A DNA stretch of 64,000 nt from UBA940 sp031547885. GTDB lineage: Bacteria > Bacteroidota > Bacteroidia > Bacteroidales > Rikenellaceae. The stretch is taken from positions 1 through 64,000 of the forward strand of contig JAVBRO010000017.1 of assembly GCA_031547885.1 (NCBI GenBank), read 5' to 3'. Of this stretch, positions 24,513 through 34,000 are shown piece after piece; position 1 is the first letter of the stretch, and each line of letters begins with the position of its first letter. The notes under the pieces are model-generated. The model ran no database searches and had not been told where the DNA came from. It saw only the letters and a program-made list of their open reading frames with translations. The position numbers and the translations under genes were made by a program.

Positions 24513-25544
24513 ATGAAGAAACAGACCCGAAAAATAATAATCTGGCTTGCCGCCGCAGTGGTAATACTGGGAGCTGCAGCCGTATGTTCCGTCCTTTATG
24601 TGGCCAAGGGCGACGCCGTTGTGAACGAAGGCTCGCTCTATGTTCCGCGCGGGACCGATTTCCCTACTCTCGTCGACTCGCTGCGTGCAGGCGAAAAGAT
24701 CCGCTTCGTCAAGCCTTTCGAAATATACTCCGGGCGCATCGGCCTCACCGAAAAAGTCAAGCCGGGGCACTATGTGCTGAAAAACGGCATGAGCGTGATC
24801 GACATAGCCCGGATGCTAAACCTGGGACAGCAGACCCCGGTCAATGTTGTCGTAAGGGCTTCGCGCCTGCCTGCGCAGTTGGCAGGGCGTGTCGCAAAGC
24901 AGATAGAGGCCGACTCGGTCTCGCTGCAGGCCGCGATGAACGACCCGAAGATACTGGCCGAATACGGTTTCAAAAATGAGCTGGAAATGTTTTCGGTGTT
25001 CATTCCCAATACATATGAATTCTGGTGGACGGTGACGCCCGAAGAGTTTGTCGCCCGAATGAAAAAGGAGTACGACCGTTTCTGGACGGACGAACGCGAA
25101 AAAAAGCTGAAACGCACCGGTCTGAACAGGATGGATGCCATCACGCTGGCTTCGATACTTTGCGAAGAGACGCAGAAGACCGATGAAATGCCCACAATGG
25201 CGGGTGTTTACCTGAACCGCCTTAACACAGGGATGCCTCTGCAGGCCGACCCTACGGTCAAATACGCGATGGGCGATTTCACGCTGAGGCGCATACTGAA
25301 AAAACACCTGCAGGCCGATTCTCCTTACAATACATACCGCAACAAGGGCCTTCCGCCCACTCCGATCTGCATGCCGTCGATAGCGGCCATCGATGCCGTC
25401 CTCGATTACAAGTCGCATAAATACATCTATTTCTGTGCGAAAGAGGATTTTTCAGGCTATCACAATTTCGCCGAAAGCTACAGCCAGCATCTCCAGAACG
25501 CCAGGCGTTATTCGGCCGAACTCAACAAACGAAACATTCATTGA
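24513..25544 (+). CDS. mltG: endolytic murein transglycosylase MltG
   Basis: This 343-residue YceG-family protein cleaves nascent peptidoglycan strands and sets glycan length. It has a single N-terminal membrane anchor (IIIWLAAAVVILGAAAVCSV), a LysM-like subdomain, and a catalytic domain with LASILCEETQKTDEMPTMAG (conserved Glu), YLNRLNTGMPLQADPTVKYA and the hallmark SPYNTYRNKGLPPTPICMPS. The start at 24513 puts the anchor at the N-terminus; the extra 19 residues upstream come from the repeat. Confidence 0.94.
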   Translation: MKKQTRKIIIWLAAAVVILGAAAVCSVLYVAKGDAVVNEGSLYVPRGTDFPTLVDSLRAGEKIRFVKPFEIYSGRIGLTEKVKPGHYVLKNGMSVIDIARMLNLGQQTPVNVVVRASRLPAQLAGRVAKQIEADSVSLQAAMNDPKILAEYGFKNELEMFSVFIPNTYEFWWTVTPEEFVARMKKEYDRFWTDEREKKLKRTGLNRMDAITLASILCEETQKTDEMPTMAGVYLNRLNTGMPLQADPTVKYAMGDFTLRRILKKHLQADSPYNTYRNKGLPPTPICMPSIAAIDAVLDYKSHKYIYFCAKEDFSGYHNFAESYSQHLQNARRYSAELNKRNIH

Positions 25545-25672
25545 TCTGGTTTAAGGCTTGATGTGTTTCTAAAATCGCAACAATAGTTGCGCCGTATTTC
25601 TCTTATCGTATTTTATGTGGGTTTTTTCCCGTTTCGTGCAATTTATTGTATGGATATTTTCTCTATTTTTTG

Positions 25673-25680
25673 TAGTTTTG
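25673..25680 (+). promoter_or_regulatory. -7 box TAGTTTTG of the Fur-family gene
   Basis: TAGTTTTG fits TAnnTTTG; a TTG about 17 bases upstream (25654-25656) may be the -33 element. It gives a leader of about 17 bases. Confidence 0.5.
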
Positions 25681-25703
25681 TCAAAGTGGATATCAATACA
25701 AAT

Positions 25704-26135
25704 ATGACACCAACCATGAAAGTCCGGGAATGCCTTCTGTCACACGGAATTCGTCCTTCGGCCCAGAGAATGGCGGTTATGGGCTTCCTGCTCGACAACC
25801 GCATCCATCCCACAGTAGAGCAGATATATTCGGCGCTCTCGCCCGAAATGCCCACGCTGTCGAAAACTACCGTCTATAATACGCTGAAGATACTCGAGAG
25901 CCGCGGGGCGATCCTGGCGATCGACATCGACCCGGCGTGCGAACGTTTCGACGCCGACACTTCGGTTCACGGGCACGCTTATTGCCGCGTGTGCGGCGCT
26001 GTTTCCGACGTGTGGCTCAGGGACGGCAGGTTCGCTGTGAAAAACGCTCCTGAAGGGATGATCGTCCACAGTGTACAACTGTCGTATAAGGGTGTCTGCG
26101 CGGATTGCGCGGCACAGGAAAGTGCATCGGCTTAA
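25704..26135 (+). CDS. Fur/PerR-family metal-dependent repressor
   Basis: This 143-residue regulator has a winged-helix domain (residues 8-80; TPTMKVRECLLSHGIRPSAQ and SKTTVYNTLKILESRG) and a dimerisation domain with HGHAYCRVCG and CADCAAQ, two Cys pairs that bind structural zinc. The Asp and His residues around DTSVHGHAYCRVC fit metal sensing. PerR is likely because similar short Bacteroidetes proteins without His-rich tails respond to peroxide, but Fur cannot be excluded. The start at 25704 follows the promoter. It is monocistronic. Confidence 0.88.
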   Translation: MTPTMKVRECLLSHGIRPSAQRMAVMGFLLDNRIHPTVEQIYSALSPEMPTLSKTTVYNTLKILESRGAILAIDIDPACERFDADTSVHGHAYCRVCGAVSDVWLRDGRFAVKNAPEGMIVHSVQLSYKGVCADCAAQESASA

Positions 26136-26153
26136 AGTCGAAGTTTCCATAAT

Positions 26154-26196
26154 AAAACAACAAAGGAGAACTTTCGGGTTCTCCTTTGTTGTTTTA
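26154..26196. terminator. bidirectional terminator
   Basis: A perfect 17-bp stem around AACAAAGGAGAA/TTCTCCTTTGTT, with an 8-base loop, A-run on the left and T-run on the right. It separates the convergent Fur-family gene and the glycogen operon. Confidence 0.85.
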
Positions 26197-26209
26197 TCCT
26201 GTCTGCTTA

Positions 26210-27433
26210 TCAGGCGCTGACGGCTGTTTTCTTACTTTTGGCCGCCAACTGACGGTCGAGTTCTATCGAGAAGTCACTAAGAACGTTCATGTAGTTGATG
26301 AAAGCCTCATAGGGCGAACCGTAGGGGTTGAAATAGGTGTGCACGTCGCCGTCGCTCAGCCACTTGGTAGCCATATAATAGAAGTGGTCCGAGTTCTGCA
26401 GAAAACTCCACACGAAGTCGAAGTCCGGATTATTCACCGCCCTGACCTTATCTTTCAGCACATAGAGTTTCGAGAAAGCCTCGTCCTGCAGTTCGTTACC
26501 CAGCCATGCCGTCACGTCGCGCTCCTCGTCGGCCCAGCTCATCGCGTGGGGCGAGTGGAGTAGGGCGACCGGCTGGTATTTTTTCGCGGTTTCCGAAACG
26601 GTGGCGAATTCGAGGTCGTATTTCTTTCCGAGCGCCGTTTTCGGAAGCTTCGCCATGAAGTCGAAGATCCCGCTGTCGGCCCACTGGTGTTCGCCGAAAG
26701 TTTCATAGTCCATGAACAGGTTGACCACTTCGCCCGGATTCGACTTGTCGTTGAGCCATCCCGCGTATTTTTCAGCCGTCAGCGGCCATTCGTCCCACTC
26801 GCGGTTCGAGAAACGGAACGCTATGTCGTCGCTCAGTTTGTAGTTGCGCAGCAGCAGGCGCAGTTTCTGGTCCACCGCTCCGGCGTAGACGTAGTTGGGC
26901 GATTTCCAGCCCAGAACGTGTTTCGCACCTTCGGCCAGCATCGTAGTGAAACCCATCTTCGCCACCTCGGCGCCGATCGCGTCGGAGTAGATCAGCTCGG
27001 TGTTGCGGAAGGCTTTGGGTTTATGGCCGAACTCCTCCTCCATCATCTTCCCGTGGGCCTTCACCTCACTGCGGAACTCGCCCATGTCAACGAGCGACGC
27101 CAGCGAGTGGGCATATGTTTCGGCAAGGAACTCGACATGCCCCGTGGCAGCCAGTTTCTGGAACGAATCGAGCACTTCGGGCGCATATGCCTTGAACTGC
27201 GCGACGGCCGGTCCCGAGATCGAGAAGGTCACCTTAAAAGCGCCCTTGTGTTCGTTTATCAGCTTCAGCAGCAGGGCATTCATGGGCAGGTAGCACCTGC
27301 GCGCCACCTTTTGCATTATCGAACGGTTTGCGGCGTCGTCCAGGTAATTGTGGCTCTTTCCCATGTCGAAGAAGCGGTACTTGCGCAGCCTCATGGGCTG
27401 GTGTACCTGGAAATATAAGCAGATGGTCTTCAT
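26210..27433 (-). CDS. GH57 alpha-amylase-family glycoside hydrolase
   Basis: This 407-residue GH57 enzyme cleaves or rearranges alpha-glucans. Features are YFQVHQPMRLR at the start, FSISGPAVAQF, the likely nucleophile Glu in AFRNTELIYSD, and the likely acid/base Asp in FMDYETFGEHQ. It lacks a signal peptide, so it acts in the cytoplasm. It is the last gene of the glycogen operon, after the GT4 gene, and probably trims linear chains of the stored polymer. Confidence 0.9.
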   Translation of the reverse strand: MKTICLYFQVHQPMRLRKYRFFDMGKSHNYLDDAANRSIMQKVARRCYLPMNALLLKLINEHKGAFKVTFSISGPAVAQFKAYAPEVLDSFQKLAATGHVEFLAETYAHSLASLVDMGEFRSEVKAHGKMMEEEFGHKPKAFRNTELIYSDAIGAEVAKMGFTTMLAEGAKHVLGWKSPNYVYAGAVDQKLRLLLRNYKLSDDIAFRFSNREWDEWPLTAEKYAGWLNDKSNPGEVVNLFMDYETFGEHQWADSGIFDFMAKLPKTALGKKYDLEFATVSETAKKYQPVALLHSPHAMSWADEERDVTAWLGNELQDEAFSKLYVLKDKVRAVNNPDFDFVWSFLQNSDHFYYMATKWLSDGDVHTYFNPYGSPYEAFINYMNVLSDFSIELDRQLAAKSKKTAVSA

Positions 27434-27440
27434 ATTTTAA

Positions 27441-27571
27441 GAGAGTTATATGAAAGATGAAAAATGAAAGATGAAAAATTGTTGTGCGACATCTGTCGCA
27501 GGCTCAATTAATTCTTATAATAGAACCGATGCGTAGCATCGACCATAATCTTTCATCTTTATTCTTTCATT
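27441..27571. repeat. heptad arms with two core hairpins
   Basis: ATGAAAG/ATGAAAA units (period 7) on the left, CTTTCAT units on the right, and between them GCGACATCTGTCGC and GATGCGTAGCATC hairpins. The arms can pair over about 25 bases. It lies within the glycogen operon. Confidence 0.7.
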
Positions 27572-28861
27572 TTATTTAGCGACTGATTCGTAAACATCCT
27601 TGACTTTTGCGGCCGCGTTGTCCCATTTCAGTCCGGTGACCTCTTCGAGCCCCTTGCTCGAGAACATTTTCGCGAGCGCCGGATACTGAACCAGGGCGTA
27701 GATCGCATCGGCCATCGCGTCCACGTCCCAGTAATCCACCTTGACGGCGTACTCCAGCACCTCGGCCACGCCGCTCTGCTTGGAGATTATGACCGGAACG
27801 TTGGATTTCATCGCTTCGAGTGGCGATATCCCGAACGGCTCGGACACCGACGGCATCACGTAGACGTCGCTCAGACTGTACATTTTCTGCACGTCGTCGC
27901 CCTTCAGGAAGCCGGTGAAGTGGAACCTGTCGGCGATGCCCAGTTCGGCCACGCGCCTCACGACGTGTTCCATCATGTCGCCGCTTCCGGCCATCACGAA
28001 CCTCACGTTCGGGAGCCTTTTCAGCACTTTTGCTGCTGCCTCGACGAAATAATCGGGGCCTTTCTGGTAGGTGATGCGGCCCAGGAAGGTGACGATCTTG
28101 TCCTCGACGCCGCGTTCGATCTCGGCCGTGGGCGACGAGGCGAAACGCACTGCGTTATGCACCGCCACCACCTTTTCGGCCGGAATGCCGTATTTTTCAA
28201 TGAGTATGTTGCGCGTAAGGTTGCTCACCGCGATCACGCAGTCGGCAGCGTCCAGCCCGGCCTTTTCTATATCGAAGACCGTGCGGTTGATGTTCTCGCC
28301 GCTGCGGTCGTACTCCGTGGCGTGCATGTGGACGACGAGAGGCTTACCCGAAACGGCCTTGGCGGCGATCCCGGCGTAATAGGTCAGCCAGTCGTGGGCG
28401 TGTATCACATCGAACTGCCCTTCCATCTGTTTGGCGACTTCGGCGGCGACCATCGCGTATCGTGCCACCTCTTCCATCAGGTTGGCACCGTAGCGTCCCG
28501 AAAATGTGAAGCGTCCCTTCCAGATATCCCCGCCGGTCTGGACCGAACCCGTGCGCAGGTACTCCTCGCGTTTGGCTTCGTACTCCTCGGGCGTGGCATA
28601 GGGGATCATGTTGGAGTCGATTTCGATGAATGTCATCCTGTCCCAGATCTCCTTGTGTTTCATATCCCCGAAGAGCGTCACCACGTCGCTCGCGTTCACC
28701 ACGCGCACGAAACGCTGGTCCTCGTCGCCGTAGGCTTTCGGGACGACCATTTTGACCTCTACGCCGTGTTTTGCGAGTCCGCGCGTCAACCCGTAGGTCG
28801 CCGTCCCGAGACCGCCCGCAATATGTGGAGGAAATTCCCACCCGAACATTAGAACTCTCAT
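27572..28861 (-). CDS. GT4 glycosyltransferase, glycogen synthase-like
   Basis: This 429-residue GT-B fold enzyme of family GT4 begins MRVLMFGWEFPPHIAGGLGT, the donor-site glycine loop of starch/glycogen-synthase-like GT4 proteins. HAHDWLTYYAG and HMHATEYDRSG follow in the N-domain, and VTFLGRITYQKGPDYFVEA plus SVSEPFGISPLEAM (E-x7-E motif) in the C-domain. It probably transfers glucose to alpha-glucan or makes maltosyl primers. The start at 28861 is at the family N-terminus; the upstream seven residues are not typical. It follows the debranching gene. Confidence 0.9.
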   Translation of the reverse strand: MRVLMFGWEFPPHIAGGLGTATYGLTRGLAKHGVEVKMVVPKAYGDEDQRFVRVVNASDVVTLFGDMKHKEIWDRMTFIEIDSNMIPYATPEEYEAKREEYLRTGSVQTGGDIWKGRFTFSGRYGANLMEEVARYAMVAAEVAKQMEGQFDVIHAHDWLTYYAGIAAKAVSGKPLVVHMHATEYDRSGENINRTVFDIEKAGLDAADCVIAVSNLTRNILIEKYGIPAEKVVAVHNAVRFASSPTAEIERGVEDKIVTFLGRITYQKGPDYFVEAAAKVLKRLPNVRFVMAGSGDMMEHVVRRVAELGIADRFHFTGFLKGDDVQKMYSLSDVYVMPSVSEPFGISPLEAMKSNVPVIISKQSGVAEVLEYAVKVDYWDVDAMADAIYALVQYPALAKMFSSKGLEEVTGLKWDNAAAKVKDVYESVAK

Positions 28862-28883
28862 AGCTTCGATTTTGAAAATCAAT

Positions 28884-28990
28884 TAATTCCTCAAAATCCT
28901 GCGTTATGCTCCTCGCTGAAACCCTCATTTACGTCATGTAAACTCAGGCTTCATCTCGTCGCAGGCCTTGTCTTTTGAGTTTTAATTGAT
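28884..28990. repeat. intergenic inverted repeat, family shared with 40553-40676
   Basis: AATCAATTAATT on the left pairs with TTTTAATTGATT on the right. The centre holds CCTGCGTTATGCTC, TACGTCATGTA, and CGTCGCAGGCCTTG, a layout shared with the unit at 40553-40676. Confidence 0.6.
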
Positions 28991-28991
28991 T

Positions 28992-30926
28992 TTAGTTTTG
29001 TTTGTATTTTTCTATCATCTCGTTTATCCTCAACACCGCTCCTACGCTCCACGCCTGCGAAATCGCTCCGCGCTGTGCGTGCGGTGGGTCTCCGTCGTAT
29101 ATTTCGGGTACCGATCCGATACCGTAGCTGTCTATGTCCTCTTCGAACCCGGCGAGTATATCTTCGGCTTTTTCGAGGTATTTTTCGCCCCAGATGTCGA
29201 AGTTGGCTTTGACGTAGTGTTCCAGCGGCCACGGCCACACGGTCCCCTGGTGGTACGCGCGGTCGCGGGTGGGCTGGTCGCCTTCGTAACGTCCCTGGTA
29301 GAGGGGGTTCTGCGGCGAGAGGGTGCGCAGTCCCTTGGGCGTCAGCAGATGGCGCTTGATGGTTTTCAGGACATCCAGTTGCTGCTCTTCGGTGAGCATT
29401 TTGTAGCGCATCGAGCAGGCAATCACCTGATTGGGGCGCACGAACAGATTCTGCCCGGCATCATTGACATAGTCGGCCAGATAGCCATTCCCATGCGACC
29501 AGAAAGTTTCGATGAACGACTCTTTTATAAGGTTCGGGAAAGCCTTCCAGTCGGCTACGAATTGAACGTCTTTGTATTTTTTTGCAAGTTCCAGTGTATA
29601 GCACACCGCGTTGTACCACAGGGCGTTGATCTCCACCTGATAGCCTTCGCGTCCGGTGACGGGCTTGCCTTCGACCACTGCGTCCATCCAGGTCATCGCA
29701 TACTGGGGATGCTGCGCCCAGACCAGGCCGTTCTCGCGTACCTCGATATTGCCGCCTATGCCTCGCAGGTATGCGTTCAGTACGTCCTTCATCTTCTGGC
29801 CGTACGACTCCCAGATATTTTTGGGGCCGATATGTTCCTCGAGCTGCTGCAGCGTCCAGAAGAACCACAGCGGCGCGTCGACCGAATTATAGGCCTCGCC
29901 CATGTTCGGGAAAAGACCGTCTTTCATTTCGCGCGTCAGGGTATCCACAACGTCGATACAGCTCTGAACGTCGCCGCGAGTGAGGGTGACTCCGGGCAGG
30001 GCTATGAAAGTGTCCCGTCCCCAGCGCCCGAACCAGGGCCATCCGGCGATCAATTCGGTGCGGTCACCGCGCCTCGATATGAACTGGCGGGCCGAGTGGC
30101 GCAGGCACGACAGGAAATCCTTCTTGTCGCTGCGGCGGTCGAGTTCGCCCTTAAAAATCTCGCTGATGGTCGTCGCGGACCACATTTCGTCCAACGCGGC
30201 CGAGAATATCACGCTTTCGCCCTTTTTGATCTCCATTTCGAAGTAGCCGGGCGTCAGCAGGTCCTCCTGGTAGGGATACCCGCGCGCCTTTTCCTCGAGA
30301 TATTCGAAACGGTAGTACCAATCCGGAGCCGCCACGAATTCGCACTCTTTGCAGTCGGTCTGCATGTAGAGCCACGGGAAATCCTGGTACATGCGGCATT
30401 TGACGCCGTTGTTCACGGGATAGGAGTGGCCGTCGGCGAACATATTGGCCTGGCTCAGCGCGTGCCTGTTGCGGAACGCGAGCATCGGCCTCAGGCGCAG
30501 TTTCGTTTCGGATGTGGCTTCCACGAGCGTGTAGCGTATCAGCAGCTGTGTTTTGCTGTGGATCCACAGGATCTCTTTCTTCAGCACCACGCCGCCCACG
30601 CGGTAGGTTATCGCCGGGGTGGGTGTATAGTCGAAGTCGGTTATATACTTGTGTCCGCGCGGTTCGTAGGTTCCGGGAAAGCGGTGGATGGCCAGGTTGA
30701 ACGACTGTTCGTGCTGGATGACCGTTTCGTCGAGCGACGACAGCATCACGTAATCGTCCTCAGAGGCATCCTTGGGGCACACCATTAGGCCGTGGTACTT
30801 GCGTGTGTTGCAGCAGACGATGGTTGTGCTCATATATCCGCCGCTGCGGTCGGTGGCGAGCATCTCCCTTTTGAGCGAATATTCGAGATTTCCCAGACTC
30901 TGTTTATCGAATTTCAGAACCGACAT
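28992..30926 (-). CDS. glycogen debranching enzyme (amylo-alpha-1,6-glucosidase)
   Basis: This 644-residue cytoplasmic protein has the bacterial debranching-enzyme N-terminal domain (LATDRSGGYMSTTIVCCNTRK, residues ~20-40) and a C-terminal GH133-like (alpha/alpha)6 domain with AGWPWFGRWGRDTFIALPG, LWFFWTLQQLEE and RPNQVIACSM. It removes alpha-1,6 branches from glycogen. The order fusion enzyme, debranching enzyme, GT4, GH57 on the minus strand fits one operon for glycogen turnover; a similar debranching-GT4-GH57 trio is known in Bacteroides thetaiotaomicron. Confidence 0.93.
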   Translation of the reverse strand: MSVLKFDKQSLGNLEYSLKREMLATDRSGGYMSTTIVCCNTRKYHGLMVCPKDASEDDYVMLSSLDETVIQHEQSFNLAIHRFPGTYEPRGHKYITDFDYTPTPAITYRVGGVVLKKEILWIHSKTQLLIRYTLVEATSETKLRLRPMLAFRNRHALSQANMFADGHSYPVNNGVKCRMYQDFPWLYMQTDCKECEFVAAPDWYYRFEYLEEKARGYPYQEDLLTPGYFEMEIKKGESVIFSAALDEMWSATTISEIFKGELDRRSDKKDFLSCLRHSARQFISRRGDRTELIAGWPWFGRWGRDTFIALPGVTLTRGDVQSCIDVVDTLTREMKDGLFPNMGEAYNSVDAPLWFFWTLQQLEEHIGPKNIWESYGQKMKDVLNAYLRGIGGNIEVRENGLVWAQHPQYAMTWMDAVVEGKPVTGREGYQVEINALWYNAVCYTLELAKKYKDVQFVADWKAFPNLIKESFIETFWSHGNGYLADYVNDAGQNLFVRPNQVIACSMRYKMLTEEQQLDVLKTIKRHLLTPKGLRTLSPQNPLYQGRYEGDQPTRDRAYHQGTVWPWPLEHYVKANFDIWGEKYLEKAEDILAGFEEDIDSYGIGSVPEIYDGDPPHAQRGAISQAWSVGAVLRINEMIEKYKQN

Positions 30927-31018
30927 AGCGATTGTTTTTAAAAAGTTGGTCTTCAGCTGTGGGTGTATACCCCAAATTTAATTAAATTAAACGAAAAAAG
31001 CAAGGACTTTTATTGCTG

Positions 31019-31052
31019 TGATTCGTAATTCGTAATTTTTAATTCGTAATTG
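31019..31052. repeat. GTAATTC heptad array
   Basis: GATTCGTAATTCGTAATTTT continuing with further GTAATTC heptads, directly after the stop codon of the fusion enzyme gene. Confidence 0.6.
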
Positions 31053-31054
31053 TG

Positions 31055-34000
31055 TCAGGCCCATTTGACGAGCGGCAGGTCCATCCGGTGGGCCAGCATA
31101 TCGTTCTTCGGGTAAACCCTTATCGCGAAGTCGAACGAGCCGGTCTCGTCGGGCACCATATCCACCTCGTAGACAGCATTTCCATCCTCGGTTTTCACGT
31201 AATTCAGCTGTTTGCGGCCTTCGACCTTGACCGGTTCCCCGGGCTCGATCTGGGCGGCTATCACGAATTCCACGCCTATATCCTCAGGAGAGAGCGACCC
31301 TGTGTCTATCGTCACCTCGATGCCGTAGTTTTTGCCGATCATGATGGCTTCGCGGTCGACGTTGAAGCGCTTAACCTGGATTATCTTCACATCGTTCCAT
31401 GCCGCTTCGACGCGTTGTTTCCATGCCGCAAGGTTTTTAGCCATGCAGAAACCGTCGGCGTCGACCTGTTTCGAACGTTCGGCCAGCTTGTGGTAGAAGC
31501 GGTTCTCATAGTCCGACAGCATGCGGTTGGTGGTGAAGTTCGAGGCCACGTCGGCCACGCAGTTCTTCACGCGCCCGACCCATCCGTGCGGGATATTGTC
31601 TCCGCCGCGGTCGTAGTAGAGCGGAACGATCTCCTGCTCGATGGTTGCGTAGATGGTCTCGGCGTCGAGCTCGTCCTGGAAAGCCTGCTCCTTGTAGGTG
31701 CGTTCCATGGGGAGCATCCATCCGGCGTTCTCCCTGTACCCTTCGACCCACCAGCCGTCGAGCACCGAGAACTGCAGCACGCCGTTCATCACGCACTTTT
31801 CGCCGCTGGTCCCCGAGGCTTCCTGCGGGCGGGTGGGGGTGTTGAGCCACACGTCGACGCCCTGCACCATGCGGCGGGCCAGCTCCATGTCGTAGTTCTG
31901 CAGGAAGATCACCTTACCCACGAACTGCGGCATGTTCGACACTTCGACGATGCGTTTTATGATGTCCTGTCCGGGCTTGTCGTTGGGATGCGCCTTACCG
32001 GCGAAGACGAATCTGACGGGGCGTTCCTTGTTGTTTACTATCGCTTCGAGCCTTTCGAGATTCTTGAAAAGCAGGTATGCGCGTTTGTACGTGGCGAAGC
32101 GGCGTGCGAAACCGATGGTCAGCACCTCGTCGCCCAGCATTTCGCGGACTTTTACAACGTGTCCCGGATTGTTGAAACGGGCCTGTGTAGGATCGGCTAT
32201 GCGTTTGGCTATGGTCTTTATGAGCTTTCCTTTCAGCGACATGCGCGCGTTCCACAGCTCGGCGTCGTCGATGTTGTGGACCTTTTGCCACGCGGGAATG
32301 TTGTAGTCGGGCAGTTCGAACCCTTCGGGGAAGTACTGCGAGTAGAGCTTCCTCATGTTGGCCGCGGTCCAGGTCGGGAAATGCACCCCGTTGGTCACGT
32401 AGCCTATGTGCAGTTCGTCCTTATAGTATCCGGGCCACAGGTCGCCCAGTATCTCCTTGGTCACTTCGCCGTGCAGCCAGCTCACTCCGTTGATCTCCTG
32501 CGACAGGCGGCTAGCCAGCGAGCTCATCGAGAATTTCTCGTAAGTGTCGCCGGCAGTGGTGCGCCCCAGGTCCATGAAGCGTTCCCACGAGATGCCGAAG
32601 ATGTCGGCGTAATGTGAAAGATATTGGCGCATCATCGATTCGTCGAAAGCATCGTGCCCTGCCGGAACCGGCGTGTGGGTTGTGAACAGCGCACTCGAAC
32701 GGACCACCTCGTAAGCCTCGTCGAACGAGAGCCCCTCTTCCTGTATAAGGTTCTTGACGCGCTCGATGCCGATGAACGCCGCGTGCCCTTCGTTGCAGTG
32801 GTAAACGTCCTGATGTATGCCGAGCGCATTGAGCAGGCGGATGCCGCCGATACCCAGCAGCATCTCCTGTTTCAGGCGGTTTTCCCAGTTGCCGCCGTAC
32901 AGGTAGTGCGTTATAGAGCGGTCCTCGGCGAGGTTAAGTTCATGATCGGTGTCCAGAAGGTAGAGGTCGGTGCGGCCGACTTCGCATTTCCAGATGCGGG
33001 CCGTGACGGCACGTCCGGGCAGAGCCAGCTGTACGTTCACCCAGCCGCCTTTCGCGTCGCGGACGGGCGATATGGGCAGCTTGAAGAAGTTCTGCGCTTC
33101 GTATGTCGCTTCCTGCGCACCCTGCGCCGAGAGTTTCTGCGTGAAGTATCCGTACCGGTAGAGCAGTCCCACCGCCACCATCGGCACGTTCTTGTCGCTG
33201 GCCTCTTTGAGGTAGTCGCCGGCGAGGATGCCCAGGCCCCCCGAATATATCTTGAGCGAGGCGTGCAGGCCGTACTCCATGCTGAAATATGCGATCTTGG
33301 GCCCTTTTGCCGCTCTTTTTTCAGCCATGTAGGCTTCGAGCCTTTCGTAGACGCAGTCGAGTTTTTCGAGGAACTCCTTATCTTTTTCCAGTTCGGTGAA
33401 ACGGGCGTAGCTCAGGCGGTCGAGGAAAGCTATGGGGTTGCGGCCGACTTCGTGCCACAAGTCGTAGTCGATCCCCTCGAACAGCCCCTGCGCGTCGAGA
33501 GCCCACGACCACCACAGGTTGCGCGAAATGACTTCCAGCGCACGGAGCCTCGGCGGAAGGGCCTTTTCGACCATCAGCCGCGTCCAGGTCGGGATATTGG
33601 TGTTCCACGGACGGTGTACCACCTGCTGCGAAGCCATCGTGTCGTAATCGTCGTGGTTGAGCCGCGACGACGAATTTTCGCGCGCCGTCCGGTAGCCCTC
33701 GCTGTAATATTTGATGAACCTTTCCCACTCCGCCTTTTCGGCCAGCAGGCGTGCGTCCTGGCGTATCTTTTCGGTCTCCTCGGGCGTTTTGGCCGAGAAT
33801 GAGTCGATCAGGAAGGCGATCCTGTCCACGGTTTCGCCTTCGTTGTCGTCGGTGCGTTCCACAACGCGGACACCGTCGCCCTTCGGATCTTCCTTGCGGG
33901 CCCACACTCCGAAACCGGCCAGGGTGGTAGTGATCGTCGGAACGGAGAACGCGACGCTTTCGAGCGGGGTGTAGCCCCACGGCTCGTAATACGATGCATA

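Noticed and set aside
28986..30788. 600-codon frame opposite the debranching enzyme gene
   Set aside because: It is a shadow produced by the strong third-position GC of the true minus-strand gene; its translation is low-complexity and has no domain.
31052..32617. 521-codon plus-strand frame over the phosphorylase half
   Set aside because: It is antisense to a well-supported enzyme, with no signal, domain or promoter.
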